Made by a program: the position numbers and the translations under genes
Notes under the pieces: model-generated
What the model saw: only the letters and a program-made list of their open reading frames with translations
Database searches by the model: none
What the model was told of the DNA's origin: nothing
DNA from: Modestobacter altitudinis
GTDB lineage: Bacteria; Actinomycetota; Actinomycetes; Mycobacteriales; Geodermatophilaceae
DNA: 64,000 bases
Direction of reading: 5' to 3'
NCBI RefSeq assembly: GCF_005930475.1
Contig: NZ_SJEW01000025.1
Coordinates: 1-64,000, forward strand
Shown here: positions 1 through 8,839 of the stretch, in pieces
Numbering within the stretch: position 1 is the stretch's first letter
How the letters are laid out: each line of letters opens with the position of its first letter

Positions 1-58
1 GGCGGGCGGTGGGTCACCGCGGTACAGGTCGTCCTGGCTCACCGGCTGAGTGTGCGGG

Positions 59-760
59 TCAGCCGCCGATGGCCGCGGCAGGCAGGGCCGCCATCCGGAC
101 GGCGATCGACCGGGCGGCGGCCGCGGTGGTGCCCGGGTCCTCGCCGATGAGCACCGACAGCACCTGACCGCGGGCCTGCGCGACGACGACCTGCGTGCTC
201 CCGTCGGAGAGCCGGTACTGGAAGACGACGCTGTCCTCGGCCAGGCCGTCGGCGGGTGGCCCTGGCTCGAAGGTGTACTCGTCGGGCGGGCAGCCGCCGA
301 AGGCCTGCACCAGCTCCTGGACGGCGGTGGCCGCGGCCGCGGGGGAGTCGTAGGCGATCGCCTCGGCCGAGACCTGCGGCGTGCGGCTGCCGTCCAGCCC
401 GACCACCGGGTGCTTGGTCGTCCGGTGCACCTCGGAGGTGAAGGTGCCGCCGCAGATGCCGGCGAGGCTCGGGTTGTCGACCAGCGCGGCGCCCTGCGAC
501 AGCGGGTTGGCCTGCACCGACCAGCCGGCCGGCAGGTCGTCGGCGCGCAGTGCCAGCGCCAGGGCCGCGTCGGCCGGGGAGCCGGCGAGCGCCGGGTCGG
601 CAGCCGCCTCAGCAGCGGCCACGGCCGAGGCCGCCGGCGGCTCGGCCGAGGCGGTGGCGGTGGCGGTCGCGGCGATCCCGGTCGAGGCGCCGCCGGTGCA
701 GCCGGCCAGGGTCAGGACGGCGGCCGCCCCCGTGCCGAAGAGGACGCCGCGGGACCACAC
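59..760 (-). CDS. secreted lipoprotein, function unknown
   Basis: The 233-aa product begins with a short charged stretch, a hydrophobic run and a lipobox (LAGC, Cys at about residue 21), so it should be a lipoprotein on the outer face of the membrane. A low-complexity Ala/Thr/Ser/Pro linker (about residues 25-60) leads into a globular domain with Cys residues near CGG and GGCP that could form disulfides. The domain layout recalls the extracellular sensor-like domains of actinobacterial lipoproteins, but I cannot name a family. The start is GTG at 760 with only a weak purine-rich stretch upstream. Nearby genes are on the other strand, so it looks monocistronic. Confidence 0.8.
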   Translation of the reverse strand: MWSRGVLFGTGAAAVLTLAGCTGGASTGIAATATATASAEPPAASAVAAAEAAADPALAGSPADAALALALRADDLPAGWSVQANPLSQGAALVDNPSLAGICGGTFTSEVHRTTKHPVVGLDGSRTPQVSAEAIAYDSPAAAATAVQELVQAFGGCPPDEYTFEPGPPADGLAEDSVVFQYRLSDGSTQVVVAQARGQVLSVLIGEDPGTTAAAARSIAVRMAALPAAAIGG

Positions 761-765
761 CCCAG

Positions 766-780
766 CGACGGTAACCGTCG
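766..780. promoter_or_regulatory. 15-bp palindrome at the lipoprotein start
   Basis: CGACGGT and ACCGTCG flank a single central base, 6 bp upstream of the GTG start of the lipoprotein gene. A perfect 7-bp dyad at a start codon could be an operator or a hairpin that masks the ribosome binding site. The role is inferred. Confidence 0.35.
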
Positions 781-877
781 GCGCTGTGCGCTCGGGACTG
801 GAGCGGGCCCCCGGGCGGCACCGGCAGGTCGTCCATACTCACCGGTGCCCGGGACACCGGCGTCCCGAGGAGGAGCG

Positions 878-934
878 ATGACCCGACCGGCCCGGACCGC
901 GGTGCAGGTGGAGCAGGACGCGCTCGACCGGTGA
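878..934 (+). CDS. short leader ORF coupled to the next gene
   Basis: An 18-codon ORF starts with ATG at 878, 5 bp after a strong Shine-Dalgarno sequence (GAGGAGG, 867-873). Its TGA overlaps the GTG start of the membrane protein gene (GTGA, 931-934). The downstream gene has no good ribosome binding site of its own, so translation is probably delivered by coupling from this leader. The peptide (Thr/Arg/Ala-rich, ending DALDR) resembles no family I know. A second leader of the same design occurs at 12566-12628. Confidence 0.5.
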   Translation: MTRPARTAVQVEQDALDR

Positions 935-1446
935 GCAGTCGCGGATGGGTCCCGGTGCGGGACGGCGCAGACCGGTGGTGGCTGCTCACCGCCTACGACG
1001 ACGGGTGGTGCACGGCGCCGGTGGACGTCCCGACGGCGGCGGACACCCGGCGGCGGCTGCGCGTGTTCCTGGCCTGGACCGCGGCGGTCGTGGTGTTGTT
1101 CGCCGCCGCGGTGGGGATCGGCTTCCTGTTGCCGGAGCTGACCTGGCTGCCGTGGGTGCTGCTCGCCGCGAGCCTGGGCACCCTCGCGGTCGCCGGGCTC
1201 GGGGCGGCCCGGCGGCGGGCCGCCGCGAGGCCTCCGGTCTTCGGCTCGTCCGCCGAGCACGCCGCCGTCGCCGGGGCCACCCGGATCGCCCTGGACCAGG
1301 TGCGGGCGGTGGCCGTGCAGCGTGGCGGCCACGAGGAGGTCGTCACGGTCGCGCTGCGGCGGGGGAAGCCGGTCGTCTACCGCTCGCCGGACCGGAGCCT
1401 CGGCCGGCTCTTCGCCGACTGGGTCCCCGCCCCACCGAGCAGGTGA
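931..1446 (+). CDS. two-TM membrane protein
   Basis: The 171-aa protein has a soluble N-terminus with several Trp residues (about residues 1-45), two adjacent membrane segments (about 47-70 and 73-95), a basic Arg/Ala stretch that should stay cytoplasmic, and a 70-residue beta-rich C-terminal domain. The family is not recognised; it looks like the small PH-like or DUF membrane proteins common in actinobacteria. The GTG start is chosen because it overlaps the stop of the short leader ORF at 878-934 and is the only start that leaves the soluble N-terminus intact. A strong hairpin follows the stop. Confidence 0.75.
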   Translation: MSSRGWVPVRDGADRWWLLTAYDDGWCTAPVDVPTAADTRRRLRVFLAWTAAVVVLFAAAVGIGFLLPELTWLPWVLLAASLGTLAVAGLGAARRRAAARPPVFGSSAEHAAVAGATRIALDQVRAVAVQRGGHEEVVTVALRRGKPVVYRSPDRSLGRLFADWVPAPPSR

Positions 1447-1452
1447 GCGGAG

Positions 1453-1489
1453 GCTCGAGCTCTGCCCCCGGTGAGGGCAGAGCTCGAGC
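1453..1489. terminator. strong hairpin terminator
   Basis: A perfect 15-bp stem (GCTCGAGCTCTGCCC, 1453-1467, pairing with 1475-1489) has a 7-base loop and sits just after the stop of the membrane protein gene. There is no U-run, as is usual in actinobacteria. It lies between convergent genes. Confidence 0.8.
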
Positions 1490-1520
1490 ACCGCCGAGCA
1501 GGGTCTGGGACGGTCGGGTC

Positions 1521-1540
1521 CTGCTCCACATCTGGAGCAG
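1521..1540. terminator. second hairpin between convergent genes
   Basis: CTGCTCCA and TGGAGCAG form an 8-bp stem with a CATC tetraloop, extended after a small internal loop by TCGGG/CCCGA. It sits 20 bp past the stop of the GT39-like gene on the minus strand, so it probably terminates that transcript. Confidence 0.65.
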
Positions 1541-1560
1541 AGCCCGACTGCCCGCGGACC

Positions 1561-3627
1561 TCAGCCGGCTGCGCCGCTCAGGTCGTACAGCGTGACGCCG
1601 TCGACGGTCTGCGCGGTGTAGCTCTCCGCCACCCAGGCCGCGATCTCCGCCGACACGCTGCTGCCGCCGTCGCTGCTCATCCCCAGGCCGCCGCCGATGA
1701 ACCAGTGGACCTCACCGGCGGCGACGAGCTCCTGGAACTGCGCGAGGGTGGGCGAGGGGTCGCTGCCGTTGAAGCCACCGAGGGCCATCACCGGGTCGCC
1801 GGTCGCCAGTTGGTACCCCGCGGCGTTGTTGGACCCGACGGCGGCGGCCACCCAGGTGTAGGAGTCGGCGTCCTCCTCGAGCACGGCGACCACCTCCGCA
1901 CTGGCGTCGGCGGCGTCGAGCAGGCCGCCCATGCCGCCCGCACCACCGCCGCCGGTGGGCCGGCCGGTGGTGGTGCCGCCCGTGCCGGCCGGTGGCGTGC
2001 CCAGCTGGCCGGGAGCTCCGCCGGGCTGGCCGGCTCCGGCGCCCGCGGGTGGGGTCCCGCCGCCGGGTCCACCGGGGCCGCCGCCGAAGCCGGTGCCCCC
2101 GCTGACCGTCGGGCCGGCCGAGGGGATGGACCCGGTGTGCGCCGTCCCCGCCGTCTGCACCGCGTAGGCGGCCGGGCCGCCGAGGGCGGCGAGGACGCCG
2201 ACCGCGAGCACCGTCGCGGTCACGGCCCGGCCCACCCGGTCGGCGACCAGCAGGCCGAGCCCGGCGAGCAGGCCGGCACCCAGGACGAGCCAGCGCAGCC
2301 AGGGCAGGAAGTCCGCCGACCGGTCCAGCAGCACGAACGACCACACCGCGGTGCCGGCCAGGGTCAGCGCCAGCACGATGCGCGCCCACGCCCGGCCGCG
2401 GCGCTGCCAGAGCAGCCCGCCGCCGATGCCGACCAGGGCCGCGATCGCCGGGGCCAGCGCCACCGTGTAGTACGCGTGGAAGATGCCGGCCATGAAGCTG
2501 AAGGTCAGCCCGGTGACCAGCAGCCAGCTGCCCCAGGCCAGCAGCGCCGCCCGCCGCAGGTCGGTGCGCGGGGCACGGCCGACGGCGACCAGCCCGGCGG
2601 CGAGCAGCACCAGCGCAGCCGGCAGCAGCCAGGCGACCTGACCGCCGACCTCGGCGCCGAAGAGCCTTGCGATCCCGGTCGAGCCCCAGGCGCCGCCGGC
2701 CCCGCCGCCACCGACGCTGCCGGTCTCGTCGCCGGTCAGCCGGCCCAGGCCGTTGTAGCCCCAGATCAGCTCCCACACCGAGTTGGTCTGCGAGCCGCCG
2801 ATGTAGGGCCGCCAGGAGGCGGGCACCAGCTCGACGACCGCCACCCACCAGCCGGCCGAGACCACCAGCGCCCCGCCCGCGGCGAGCACGTGCAGGACCC
2901 GCTTGCCCAGCGTGGTGGGCGCGGCGACCAGGTAGACCAGGGCTGAGCCGGGGACGACCAGCACCGCCTGCAGCGTCTTGGTGAGGAACGCGACGCCGAT
3001 CAGCACGCCGACGCCGACCATCCAGCGCAGGCTGGCCCGCTCCACCGCCCGGACCGTGGCGTAGGCGGCCAGGCTCATCAGCAGCACCAGCAGCGCGTCG
3101 GGGTTGTCGAAGCGGAACATCAGCACCGCGACCGGGGTCAGCGCCATCGCCGCGCCGGCCAGCAGACCGGATCCGGGACCGGCGACGCGGCGCACCGACA
3201 GGTACAGCACCCCGACGGTGGCGACGCCCATCAGCGCCTGCGGCACGAGCAGCGACCAGGAGTTCAGCCCGAACAGCCGGACGGCGATCTCCATGACCCA
3301 CAGCGACGCCGGGGGCTTGTCGACGGTGATCGAGTTGCCCGCGTCGGAGGAGCCGTAGAAGAAGGCCTCCCAGCTCTGCGAACCGGCCTGCACGGCCGCC
3401 GCGTAGAAGGCGTTGGCCCAGCCGGAGGCGGCCAGGTCCCACAGGTACAGCAGGCCGGTGGCGGCCAGCAGCCCGAGCAGCGACGGGCGCACCCAGGCCG
3501 GGTCGTCGTCCCGGCCGCGCAGTGAGCGCTGGACGAACCGGCGGGCGCGCGACGTCCGCGCGCGAGGTGGTGTCGGCTCCGGTGCGGGTCCCGAGGGCTG
3601 GCTGGGGGAGTCGAGGACGGTGCTCAT
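1561..3627 (-). CDS. GT39-like integral membrane glycosyltransferase
   Basis: This 688-aa protein looks like the actinobacterial ArnT/PMT-type (GT39) glycosyltransferases, which move a sugar from a polyprenyl-phosphate carrier to an acceptor outside the membrane. After a Pro-rich cytoplasmic tail (1-45) come many hydrophobic helices. The first outer loop carries the acidic motif NSITVDKPP, typical of the family's catalytic loop. A Gly/Pro/Thr-rich linker (about 520-590) leads to a C-terminal soluble domain with MALGGFNGSDP and HWFIGGG, seen in actinobacterial members. The ATG overlaps the stop of the upstream GT2-GtrA gene (ATGA), so the two are co-translated and probably work together: one loads the lipid carrier, the other uses it. 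Confidence 0.85.
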   Translation of the reverse strand: MSTVLDSPSQPSGPAPEPTPPRARTSRARRFVQRSLRGRDDDPAWVRPSLLGLLAATGLLYLWDLAASGWANAFYAAAVQAGSQSWEAFFYGSSDAGNSITVDKPPASLWVMEIAVRLFGLNSWSLLVPQALMGVATVGVLYLSVRRVAGPGSGLLAGAAMALTPVAVLMFRFDNPDALLVLLMSLAAYATVRAVERASLRWMVGVGVLIGVAFLTKTLQAVLVVPGSALVYLVAAPTTLGKRVLHVLAAGGALVVSAGWWVAVVELVPASWRPYIGGSQTNSVWELIWGYNGLGRLTGDETGSVGGGGAGGAWGSTGIARLFGAEVGGQVAWLLPAALVLLAAGLVAVGRAPRTDLRRAALLAWGSWLLVTGLTFSFMAGIFHAYYTVALAPAIAALVGIGGGLLWQRRGRAWARIVLALTLAGTAVWSFVLLDRSADFLPWLRWLVLGAGLLAGLGLLVADRVGRAVTATVLAVGVLAALGGPAAYAVQTAGTAHTGSIPSAGPTVSGGTGFGGGPGGPGGGTPPAGAGAGQPGGAPGQLGTPPAGTGGTTTGRPTGGGGAGGMGGLLDAADASAEVVAVLEEDADSYTWVAAAVGSNNAAGYQLATGDPVMALGGFNGSDPSPTLAQFQELVAAGEVHWFIGGGLGMSSDGGSSVSAEIAAWVAESYTAQTVDGVTLYDLSGAAG

Positions 3628-4889
3628 CGGACGGTCTCCATCGCCGGGACGGCGGGGTCGGGGACGGGGGAGGACGGGCTCGTGCGGCGCGCGGGGCGGA
3701 AGACCCAGCCGCGGAGGAGGACGAAGCGGAGCAGGGTGGCCAGCGCGTTGGCGACGACCAGCGCCCCGACCTCGGTGCTGCGGGCCGGCGTGGCGGTGGC
3801 GGCGTGCAGGACGGCGAGGGTGCCGCTGGTCAGCGCCAGGCCGAGGCCGAGGACCACCAGCCCCTGCAGCTGGGCGCGCCCGGCGCCGGGGCCGCCGCGG
3901 ATGCCGAAGGTGACCCGCCGGTTGGCCGCCGTGTTCGCGACCGCGGTCACCCCCAGCGCGACCAGGTTCGCCGGCTGCGCCGCGAGCACGCCCCGCAACG
4001 CCACGAACAGCAGCAGGTAGGCCAGCGTGGACAGCACGCCGATGGTGGCGAAGCGGACCAGCTGCCCGGCCAGCCCGGCCGGGACCCCGGGTACCGGGTC
4101 GGCCAACGGCCCGCGGCCCAGTGAGGCGCGGAGCTCGGCGACCGGCAGCCGGCCGGTGGCCAGGGCGCGCAGCATCCGGGCGATGCCGGCCAGGTCGGCC
4201 CGGGCGGTCGCCACGATGTCCACCCGGCTGTCCGGGTCGTCCACCCAGTCCACGGGGACCTCGTGGACCCGCAGCCCGCTGCGTTCGGCGAGCACGAGCA
4301 GCTCGGTGTCGAAGAACCAGCCGGTGTCCTCGACCAGCGGCAGCAGCTCCGCGGCGACGTCGGCGCGGATCGCCTTGAACCCGCACTGCGCGTCCGACAG
4401 CCGGGTGGCCAGCGCCCCGCGCAGCAGCAGGTTGTAGCCGCGGGAGATGACCTCGCGCTTCGTGCCGCGCACCACCCGCGACGACGGTGCCAGCCGGGTG
4501 CCGATCGCGAGGTCGGAGTGGCCGCTGATCAGCGGGGCGACCAGCGGCAGCAGGGCGGCGAGGTCGGTGGACAGGTCGACGTCCATGTAGACCAGGACCG
4601 GCGCCGGCGAGGCCAGCCACGCGGTGCGCAGCGCCCGGCCACGGCCGGCCTCGGGCAGCACCAGCACCTCGATGCCGGGCAGCTCGGCGGCGACCCGACG
4701 AGCGACCGCGACTGTGCCGTCGGTGCTGGCGTTCTCCGCGACGGTGATCCGGAACGGGTAGGGCAGCTGGCTGGACAGGTGCGCGTGCAGCCGGCGCAGG
4801 CAGGGCTCGAGGTCGGTCTCCTCGTCGTGGACGGGGACGACGACGTCGACGACCGGCGTGCGGAGGCTGCTCGGGTCTGGCGGGGGCAT
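3624..4889 (-). CDS. GT2 glycosyltransferase fused to a GtrA-like domain
   Basis: The 421-aa product begins with a GT-A glycosyltransferase family 2 domain (about residues 10-250). It has the nucleotide-binding start VDVVVPVHDEE, the metal-binding DVDLSTD (DxD) and the DTGWFFDTELL segment found in dolichyl/polyprenyl-phosphate sugar synthases. A GtrA-like domain follows (about 275-400) with four membrane helices and the NRRVTF motif. Such proteins are expected to make polyprenyl-phosphate sugars and flip or present them. It overlaps the GT39-like gene by 4 bases and lies directly upstream of it. The ATG at 4889 is preferred because it is just before the first conserved strand. Confidence 0.88.
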   Translation of the reverse strand: MPPPDPSSLRTPVVDVVVPVHDEETDLEPCLRRLHAHLSSQLPYPFRITVAENASTDGTVAVARRVAAELPGIEVLVLPEAGRGRALRTAWLASPAPVLVYMDVDLSTDLAALLPLVAPLISGHSDLAIGTRLAPSSRVVRGTKREVISRGYNLLLRGALATRLSDAQCGFKAIRADVAAELLPLVEDTGWFFDTELLVLAERSGLRVHEVPVDWVDDPDSRVDIVATARADLAGIARMLRALATGRLPVAELRASLGRGPLADPVPGVPAGLAGQLVRFATIGVLSTLAYLLLFVALRGVLAAQPANLVALGVTAVANTAANRRVTFGIRGGPGAGRAQLQGLVVLGLGLALTSGTLAVLHAATATPARSTEVGALVVANALATLLRFVLLRGWVFRPARRTSPSSPVPDPAVPAMETVR

Positions 4890-5027
4890 GGCACGACCGT
4901 CGGGTCCGCGGCTGGTGGGCTTCCCTGCTCCGGCTACGTGTCGCCTGTGAGCGGTGCGCGCGCGATGTGGCTCCGCCCACCCGAGGGCCGGGTGTGCCCG
5001 ACGGCGCGGCGGGGGTAGCGGCTGGTC

Positions 5028-5966
5028 ATGAGAGCAGTCGGAGTGACGGAGTTCGGCGGGCCCGAGGCCCTGCACCTGGTCGACGTCCCGGCCGAGCCGC
5101 TGGGCGCGGGTCAGGTCCGGGTCCGGGTGACGGCGGCGACGGTGAACCCGACCGACACCTATGCGCGCAACGGCACCTACGCCGGGCGCGACCCGGTGAA
5201 GGAGTTCCCCTACGTCCCGGGCATGGACGTCGCCGGGGTGCTGGCCGAGGTCGCCGAGGGTGCGCCGACCGACCTGGAGGTCGGCGCGCACGTGATGGGC
5301 ATCGTCCTCCCCTCCGGCGCGCACGGCGGCTACCGGGAGGACATCGTGCTGCCGGCGCGCTCGATCGCCCGGATGCCGGCCGGCGTGAGCGACGCGGCTG
5401 CCTCGACGCTGCCGATGAACGGGCTGACCGCGCGGCTGGCGCTGGACAAGATGGCGCTGCAACCGGGCCACGTCCTCGCGGTGACCGGTGCCGCCGGCGC
5501 GTTCGGCGGGTACGTCGTCCAGCTGGCGAAGACCGAGGGGCTCACCGTGGTCGCCGACGCCGCGGAGGCCGACGAGGACCTGGTGCGCGAGCTGGGCGCC
5601 GACGTCGTCGTCCGGCGCGGGGACGACGTCGCGGCACGGATCCGCGAGCAGTTCCCGGACGGCGTGGACGGCCTGGCCGACGGGTCGGTGCAGGACGCCG
5701 TCGTGCTGCCGGCGGTGAAGGACGGCGGCGCGGTCACCACCGTCCGCGGCTACCGCGGCGACGGGCAGCGGGACCTGCGGGTCTTCCCGGTGCTGGCGCG
5801 CGAGTACGCGGAGCAGGCCGAGGCGCTGGACCGGCTGCGCGCACACGTGGAGCAGGGCGAGCTGACGCTGCGGGTGGCCCAGACCTTCGCGGCCGCCGAC
5901 GGCGCGGAGGCGCACCGCCGGCTGGAGGCCGGCGGCGTCCGCGGCCGCTTGGTGCTGCTCTTCTGA
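5028..5966 (+). CDS. zinc-free quinone oxidoreductase-like (MDR) protein
   Basis: The 312-aa protein is a medium-chain dehydrogenase/reductase of the quinone oxidoreductase type. The start MRAVGVTEFGGPEAL and the VNPTDTYARNG segment are family hallmarks. The catalytic zinc ligands of alcohol dehydrogenases are absent. A Rossmann fold with VTGAAGAFGGYVVQLAK (about residues 148-165) should bind NADPH. The expected reaction is NADPH-dependent reduction of quinones or enones in the cytoplasm; the substrate is not readable. It stands alone between genes on the opposite strand. Confidence 0.88.
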   Translation: MRAVGVTEFGGPEALHLVDVPAEPLGAGQVRVRVTAATVNPTDTYARNGTYAGRDPVKEFPYVPGMDVAGVLAEVAEGAPTDLEVGAHVMGIVLPSGAHGGYREDIVLPARSIARMPAGVSDAAASTLPMNGLTARLALDKMALQPGHVLAVTGAAGAFGGYVVQLAKTEGLTVVADAAEADEDLVRELGADVVVRRGDDVAARIREQFPDGVDGLADGSVQDAVVLPAVKDGGAVTTVRGYRGDGQRDLRVFPVLAREYAEQAEALDRLRAHVEQGELTLRVAQTFAAADGAEAHRRLEAGGVRGRLVLLF

Positions 5967-5975
5967 CTGCCCCCG

Positions 5976-6689
5976 TCAGCGGCCCGCCCCGAGCGTGCGA
6001 GGGGTGGGGGGAAGGGAGTCCCCCCGGAGGTGCTTGGCGGCTTCTCGCCGTGACAGCGGACTCAGCTCGTGCCCGGCGAGGAAGCCGCGCACCCACGCCG
6101 GGTCGGTCTTGGCCAGGTCGCGCAGCGCCCAGCCGATCGCCTTGCGGACGAAGAACTCCGGGTCGGCGGCGTTGACCTCGATCACCTCGGCCAGCAGCGC
6201 CCGGTCGGTGCGGTCCTTCGCGCCCAGCTGGGCGATGACGGCGCTGCGCCGCAGCCACCGGTCCTCCGACCGCGCCCAGTCGCGCAGCACCGGTGCCAGC
6301 TGGGCCGGGGAGGCGAGCAGCAGGTCGCGGACCCGGCCGGCGACGCCGTCGACGAGGTCCCACCACGCCCCGCTGGTGATCATCTCCTCGTACAGCGGGA
6401 GCAGCTCCAGGGCGCCGCGGGCGACCGGCAGCCCGGTGAGCGCGATCGCCGCGTAGCGCTCCTCGCGGTACGCCGCTCCCCGCCACAGCGCGCCCGCCGC
6501 CCGCCCGACGTCCGCCGCGGTCACCGGCGGGTCCGCGGTCGCCGCCGCCCGGGTCAGCCGGCGCACCTCGGGCAGCCGCACGCCCAGGCAGGGCTCCGCC
6601 GTCTTCAGGTAGGCCTGCATCCCGCGGGCCCGCTCGGGGTCGGCGACCGACCGCAGCGCGGCACGCACGGCCGCGACGAGCGCCTCCAC
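5976..6689 (-). CDS. DNA alkylation repair protein (AlkD-like)
   Basis: The 237-aa all-helical protein matches the AlkD/DNA_alkylation family of HEAT-like repeat glycosylases, which remove N3- and N7-alkylated bases without base flipping. The N-terminal YLKTAEPCLGVRLPEVR, the WWDLVDGVA segment and the RRSAVIAQLG / FVRKAIGWALRDLAKTDP repeats are family signatures. The start is GTG. Only 1 base separates it from the stop of the small membrane protein gene upstream, so the two form a likely operon. Its stop is 7 bp from that of the convergent oxidoreductase gene. Confidence 0.88.
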   Translation of the reverse strand: MEALVAAVRAALRSVADPERARGMQAYLKTAEPCLGVRLPEVRRLTRAAATADPPVTAADVGRAAGALWRGAAYREERYAAIALTGLPVARGALELLPLYEEMITSGAWWDLVDGVAGRVRDLLLASPAQLAPVLRDWARSEDRWLRRSAVIAQLGAKDRTDRALLAEVIEVNAADPEFFVRKAIGWALRDLAKTDPAWVRGFLAGHELSPLSRREAAKHLRGDSLPPTPRTLGAGR

Positions 6690-6690
6690 C

Positions 6691-7074
6691 TCAGCGGCGC
6701 CGGGCGGCCATCGGCAGCCAGACGGCCAGCCCCATCAGCAGCACCGCCAGCGGCACGTGCACCACGACGCTGCCGCCGCCGGCACGGCCGAGGACGTACT
6801 CGACCACCAGCAGGACCAGCAGCATCACCGTCCCGATCAGCAGGTCGCGGCGGTGCCGGAGCCAGACGACGGCGGCCACGGTGGCGATCGCGGCCAGGGT
6901 CACGGTCGCCTCGGCGCCGTGCTGGTGCACCGAGTACCAGGTGCTGCCGTCGGCGTCGGGGCGCAGGAACAACCCGGCCCACAGCGCCTGCAGCAGGACC
7001 CCGAGCGAGGTGAGCCCGATCAGCGCGGACCAGACGGGAGGCGGCTTCAGGGACGTCGTCCCGGTCGTGGCCAT
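6691..7074 (-). CDS. small four-TM membrane protein
   Basis: The 127-aa protein contains about four hydrophobic helices and almost no soluble part. I do not recognise a family. A loop with DADGSTWYSVHQHGAEA between helices 1 and 2 has His and acidic residues that could bind metal or heme, but this is speculative. It is the first gene of a likely two-gene operon with the AlkD-like gene. It diverges from the ThDP enzyme gene, leaving under 90 bp for both promoters. Confidence 0.75.
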   Translation of the reverse strand: MATTGTTSLKPPPVWSALIGLTSLGVLLQALWAGLFLRPDADGSTWYSVHQHGAEATVTLAAIATVAAVVWLRHRRDLLIGTVMLLVLLVVEYVLGRAGGGSVVVHVPLAVLLMGLAVWLPMAARRR

Positions 7075-7160
7075 GGCCTGATCCTGCCAGCCGCCACGGC
7101 CCGTGCGAGGCTGCTCGGACGGGGCCGCTCACGGGCGTGCGGCCGGCACCGGGAGGCGAC

Positions 7161-8702
7161 GTGAACGGCGCGCAGGCAGTTCTCCGCACCCTGGTGGCCG
7201 GCGGGGTGGAGGTGTGCTTCGCCAACCCCGGCACCTCGGAGATGCACTTCGTCGCCGCGCTGGACGACGTACCGGAGATGCGGGCGGTGCTGACCCTGTT
7301 CGAGGGGGTCGCGACCGGCGCGGCCGACGGCTGGGCGCGGATGACCGGCCGGCCGGCGGCCACCCTGCTGCACCTGGGGCCGGGGCTGGGCAACGGGCTG
7401 GCGAACCTGCACAACGCCCGCCGTGCCCGCGTCCCGCTGGTCAACGTGGTCGGCGACCACGCGCTGGGTCACAAGCGCCTGGACGCCCCGCTGGAGTCCG
7501 ACATCGACGCGGTCGCCGGCACGGTGTCGGGCTGGGTGCGCCGGTCGCTGACGACCGGGGACGTCGGCGCCGACACCACCGACGCGATCACCGCCGCGCG
7601 CGGGTGGCCCGGCCGGGTGGCCACCCTGGTGCTGCCGGCCGACGTGTCGTGGAGCGAGGGCGCGGCCCTCGGACCGGTCCGGGGCGCGCGGGCGGCACCC
7701 CGGGTGCCGGACGTCGAGATCGAGGGGCTGGCCGACGTGCTCGGTCCCTCGACCGTCCTCTTCCTCGGCGGGTCGGCGCTGCAGGAAGCGGGGCTGAGGG
7801 CGGCGGCGGAGGTGGCCGCCGGCACCGGCACCCGGCTGCTCGCGGAGACCTTCCCGGCCCGGATGCGGCGCGGCGCCGGGCTCCCCGACGTCCTCAAGCT
7901 GCCCTATCCGCCCGACGGCGCCCGCAAGCAGTTGGACGGTGTCGAGCACCTGGTGCTGGCCGGCGCGGTCGAGCCGGTCGCCTTCTTCGGCTACCCGGGC
8001 ACGGGCGGTCGGCTGGTGCCCGAGGGCTGCACCGTGCACGTGCTGGCCACGCCCGCGGAGGACGTCGTCAGCGCGCTGCTCGCGTTGGCCGACCGGGCCG
8101 CTCCCGACGCGACGCCGCAGGTCGCCGAGGTCCGGCGCCCGGAGCTGCCCACCGGCCGGCTGGACGTCAAGGCCCTCGCCGAGGTGGTCGGGGCGCTGCT
8201 GCCCGAGCGGGCCGTCGTCGTCGACGAGGCGGTGACCAGCGGGTACTTCCTGCCCGGGGCCACCGTCGGGGCGCCGGCGCACGACTGGTTGACGCTGACC
8301 GGCGGCGCCATCGGCCAGGGCCTGCCGGTGGCGACCGGCGCCGCGGTGGCCGTCCCCGACCGGCCGGTGGTCGCGCTGCAGGCCGACGGCAGCGCCATGT
8401 ACACGATCCAGGCGCTGTGGACCCAGGCCCGCGAGCAGCTCGACGTCACCACCGTCATCTGCGACAACGGCGCCTACGCCATCCTCGCCGCCGAGCTGGA
8501 GAACGTCGGTGCCGCGAGCGGGGGAGAGCGGGCCGCGAAGCTGCTGGACCTCGGCGGGCCGGCGCTGGACTTCGTCGCGCTGGCCACCGGGATGGGCGTG
8601 CCCGCCACCCGGGCCACGACCGCCGAGGAGCTCGCCGAGCAGTTCCGCGCCGCGCTCGCCGAGCCCGGGCCGCACCTCATCGACGCCGTCCTCCAGCGGT
8701 AG
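7161..8702 (+). CDS. ThDP-dependent acetolactate synthase-like enzyme
   Basis: The 513-aa protein belongs to the thiamine diphosphate enzymes related to acetolactate synthase and benzoylformate decarboxylase. The N-terminal PYR domain has FANPGTSEMH and the cofactor-activating Glu in LFEGVATGAADG. The C-terminal PP domain has ADGSAMYTIQALWTQ (the GDG metal/ThDP motif with Ala for the first Gly) and ICDNGAYAIL. Many members are annotated only as acetolactate synthase large-subunit-like; the true substrate is a 2-oxo acid of unknown type. GTG at 7161 is chosen over a GTG at 7137 because GGGAGG lies 5 bp before it. No small-subunit gene is nearby, which argues against a biosynthetic acetolactate synthase. 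Confidence 0.87.
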   Translation: MNGAQAVLRTLVAGGVEVCFANPGTSEMHFVAALDDVPEMRAVLTLFEGVATGAADGWARMTGRPAATLLHLGPGLGNGLANLHNARRARVPLVNVVGDHALGHKRLDAPLESDIDAVAGTVSGWVRRSLTTGDVGADTTDAITAARGWPGRVATLVLPADVSWSEGAALGPVRGARAAPRVPDVEIEGLADVLGPSTVLFLGGSALQEAGLRAAAEVAAGTGTRLLAETFPARMRRGAGLPDVLKLPYPPDGARKQLDGVEHLVLAGAVEPVAFFGYPGTGGRLVPEGCTVHVLATPAEDVVSALLALADRAAPDATPQVAEVRRPELPTGRLDVKALAEVVGALLPERAVVVDEAVTSGYFLPGATVGAPAHDWLTLTGGAIGQGLPVATGAAVAVPDRPVVALQADGSAMYTIQALWTQAREQLDVTTVICDNGAYAILAAELENVGAASGGERAAKLLDLGGPALDFVALATGMGVPATRATTAEELAEQFRAALAEPGPHLIDAVLQR

Positions 8703-8839
8703 CGCGCACGGTCGGTCACACCCCGTCGTCCGCACGCAGCCGGGCGGCGGGGCACCCCGCCGTGCCGCGCCGGAGGCCGTTGACGGCCGGCCCCGGCGAT
8801 GGGCTGATGACCGGTACGGGCCGACGAGGGGACGCAGCG

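Noticed and set aside
50-934. Long open frame on the plus strand across the lipoprotein gene
   Set aside because: Its Arg/Gly-rich product is typical of an antisense frame in high-GC DNA. The minus-strand gene has a signal peptide and lipobox. Only the last 18 codons, with their own strong ribosome site, were kept as a leader.
1561-4980. Single 1139-aa minus-strand protein joining the two glycosyltransferases
   Set aside because: The N-terminal 450 residues are an out-of-frame reading of the GT2-GtrA gene. The real GT39-like start is the ATG at 3627, overlapping the upstream stop.
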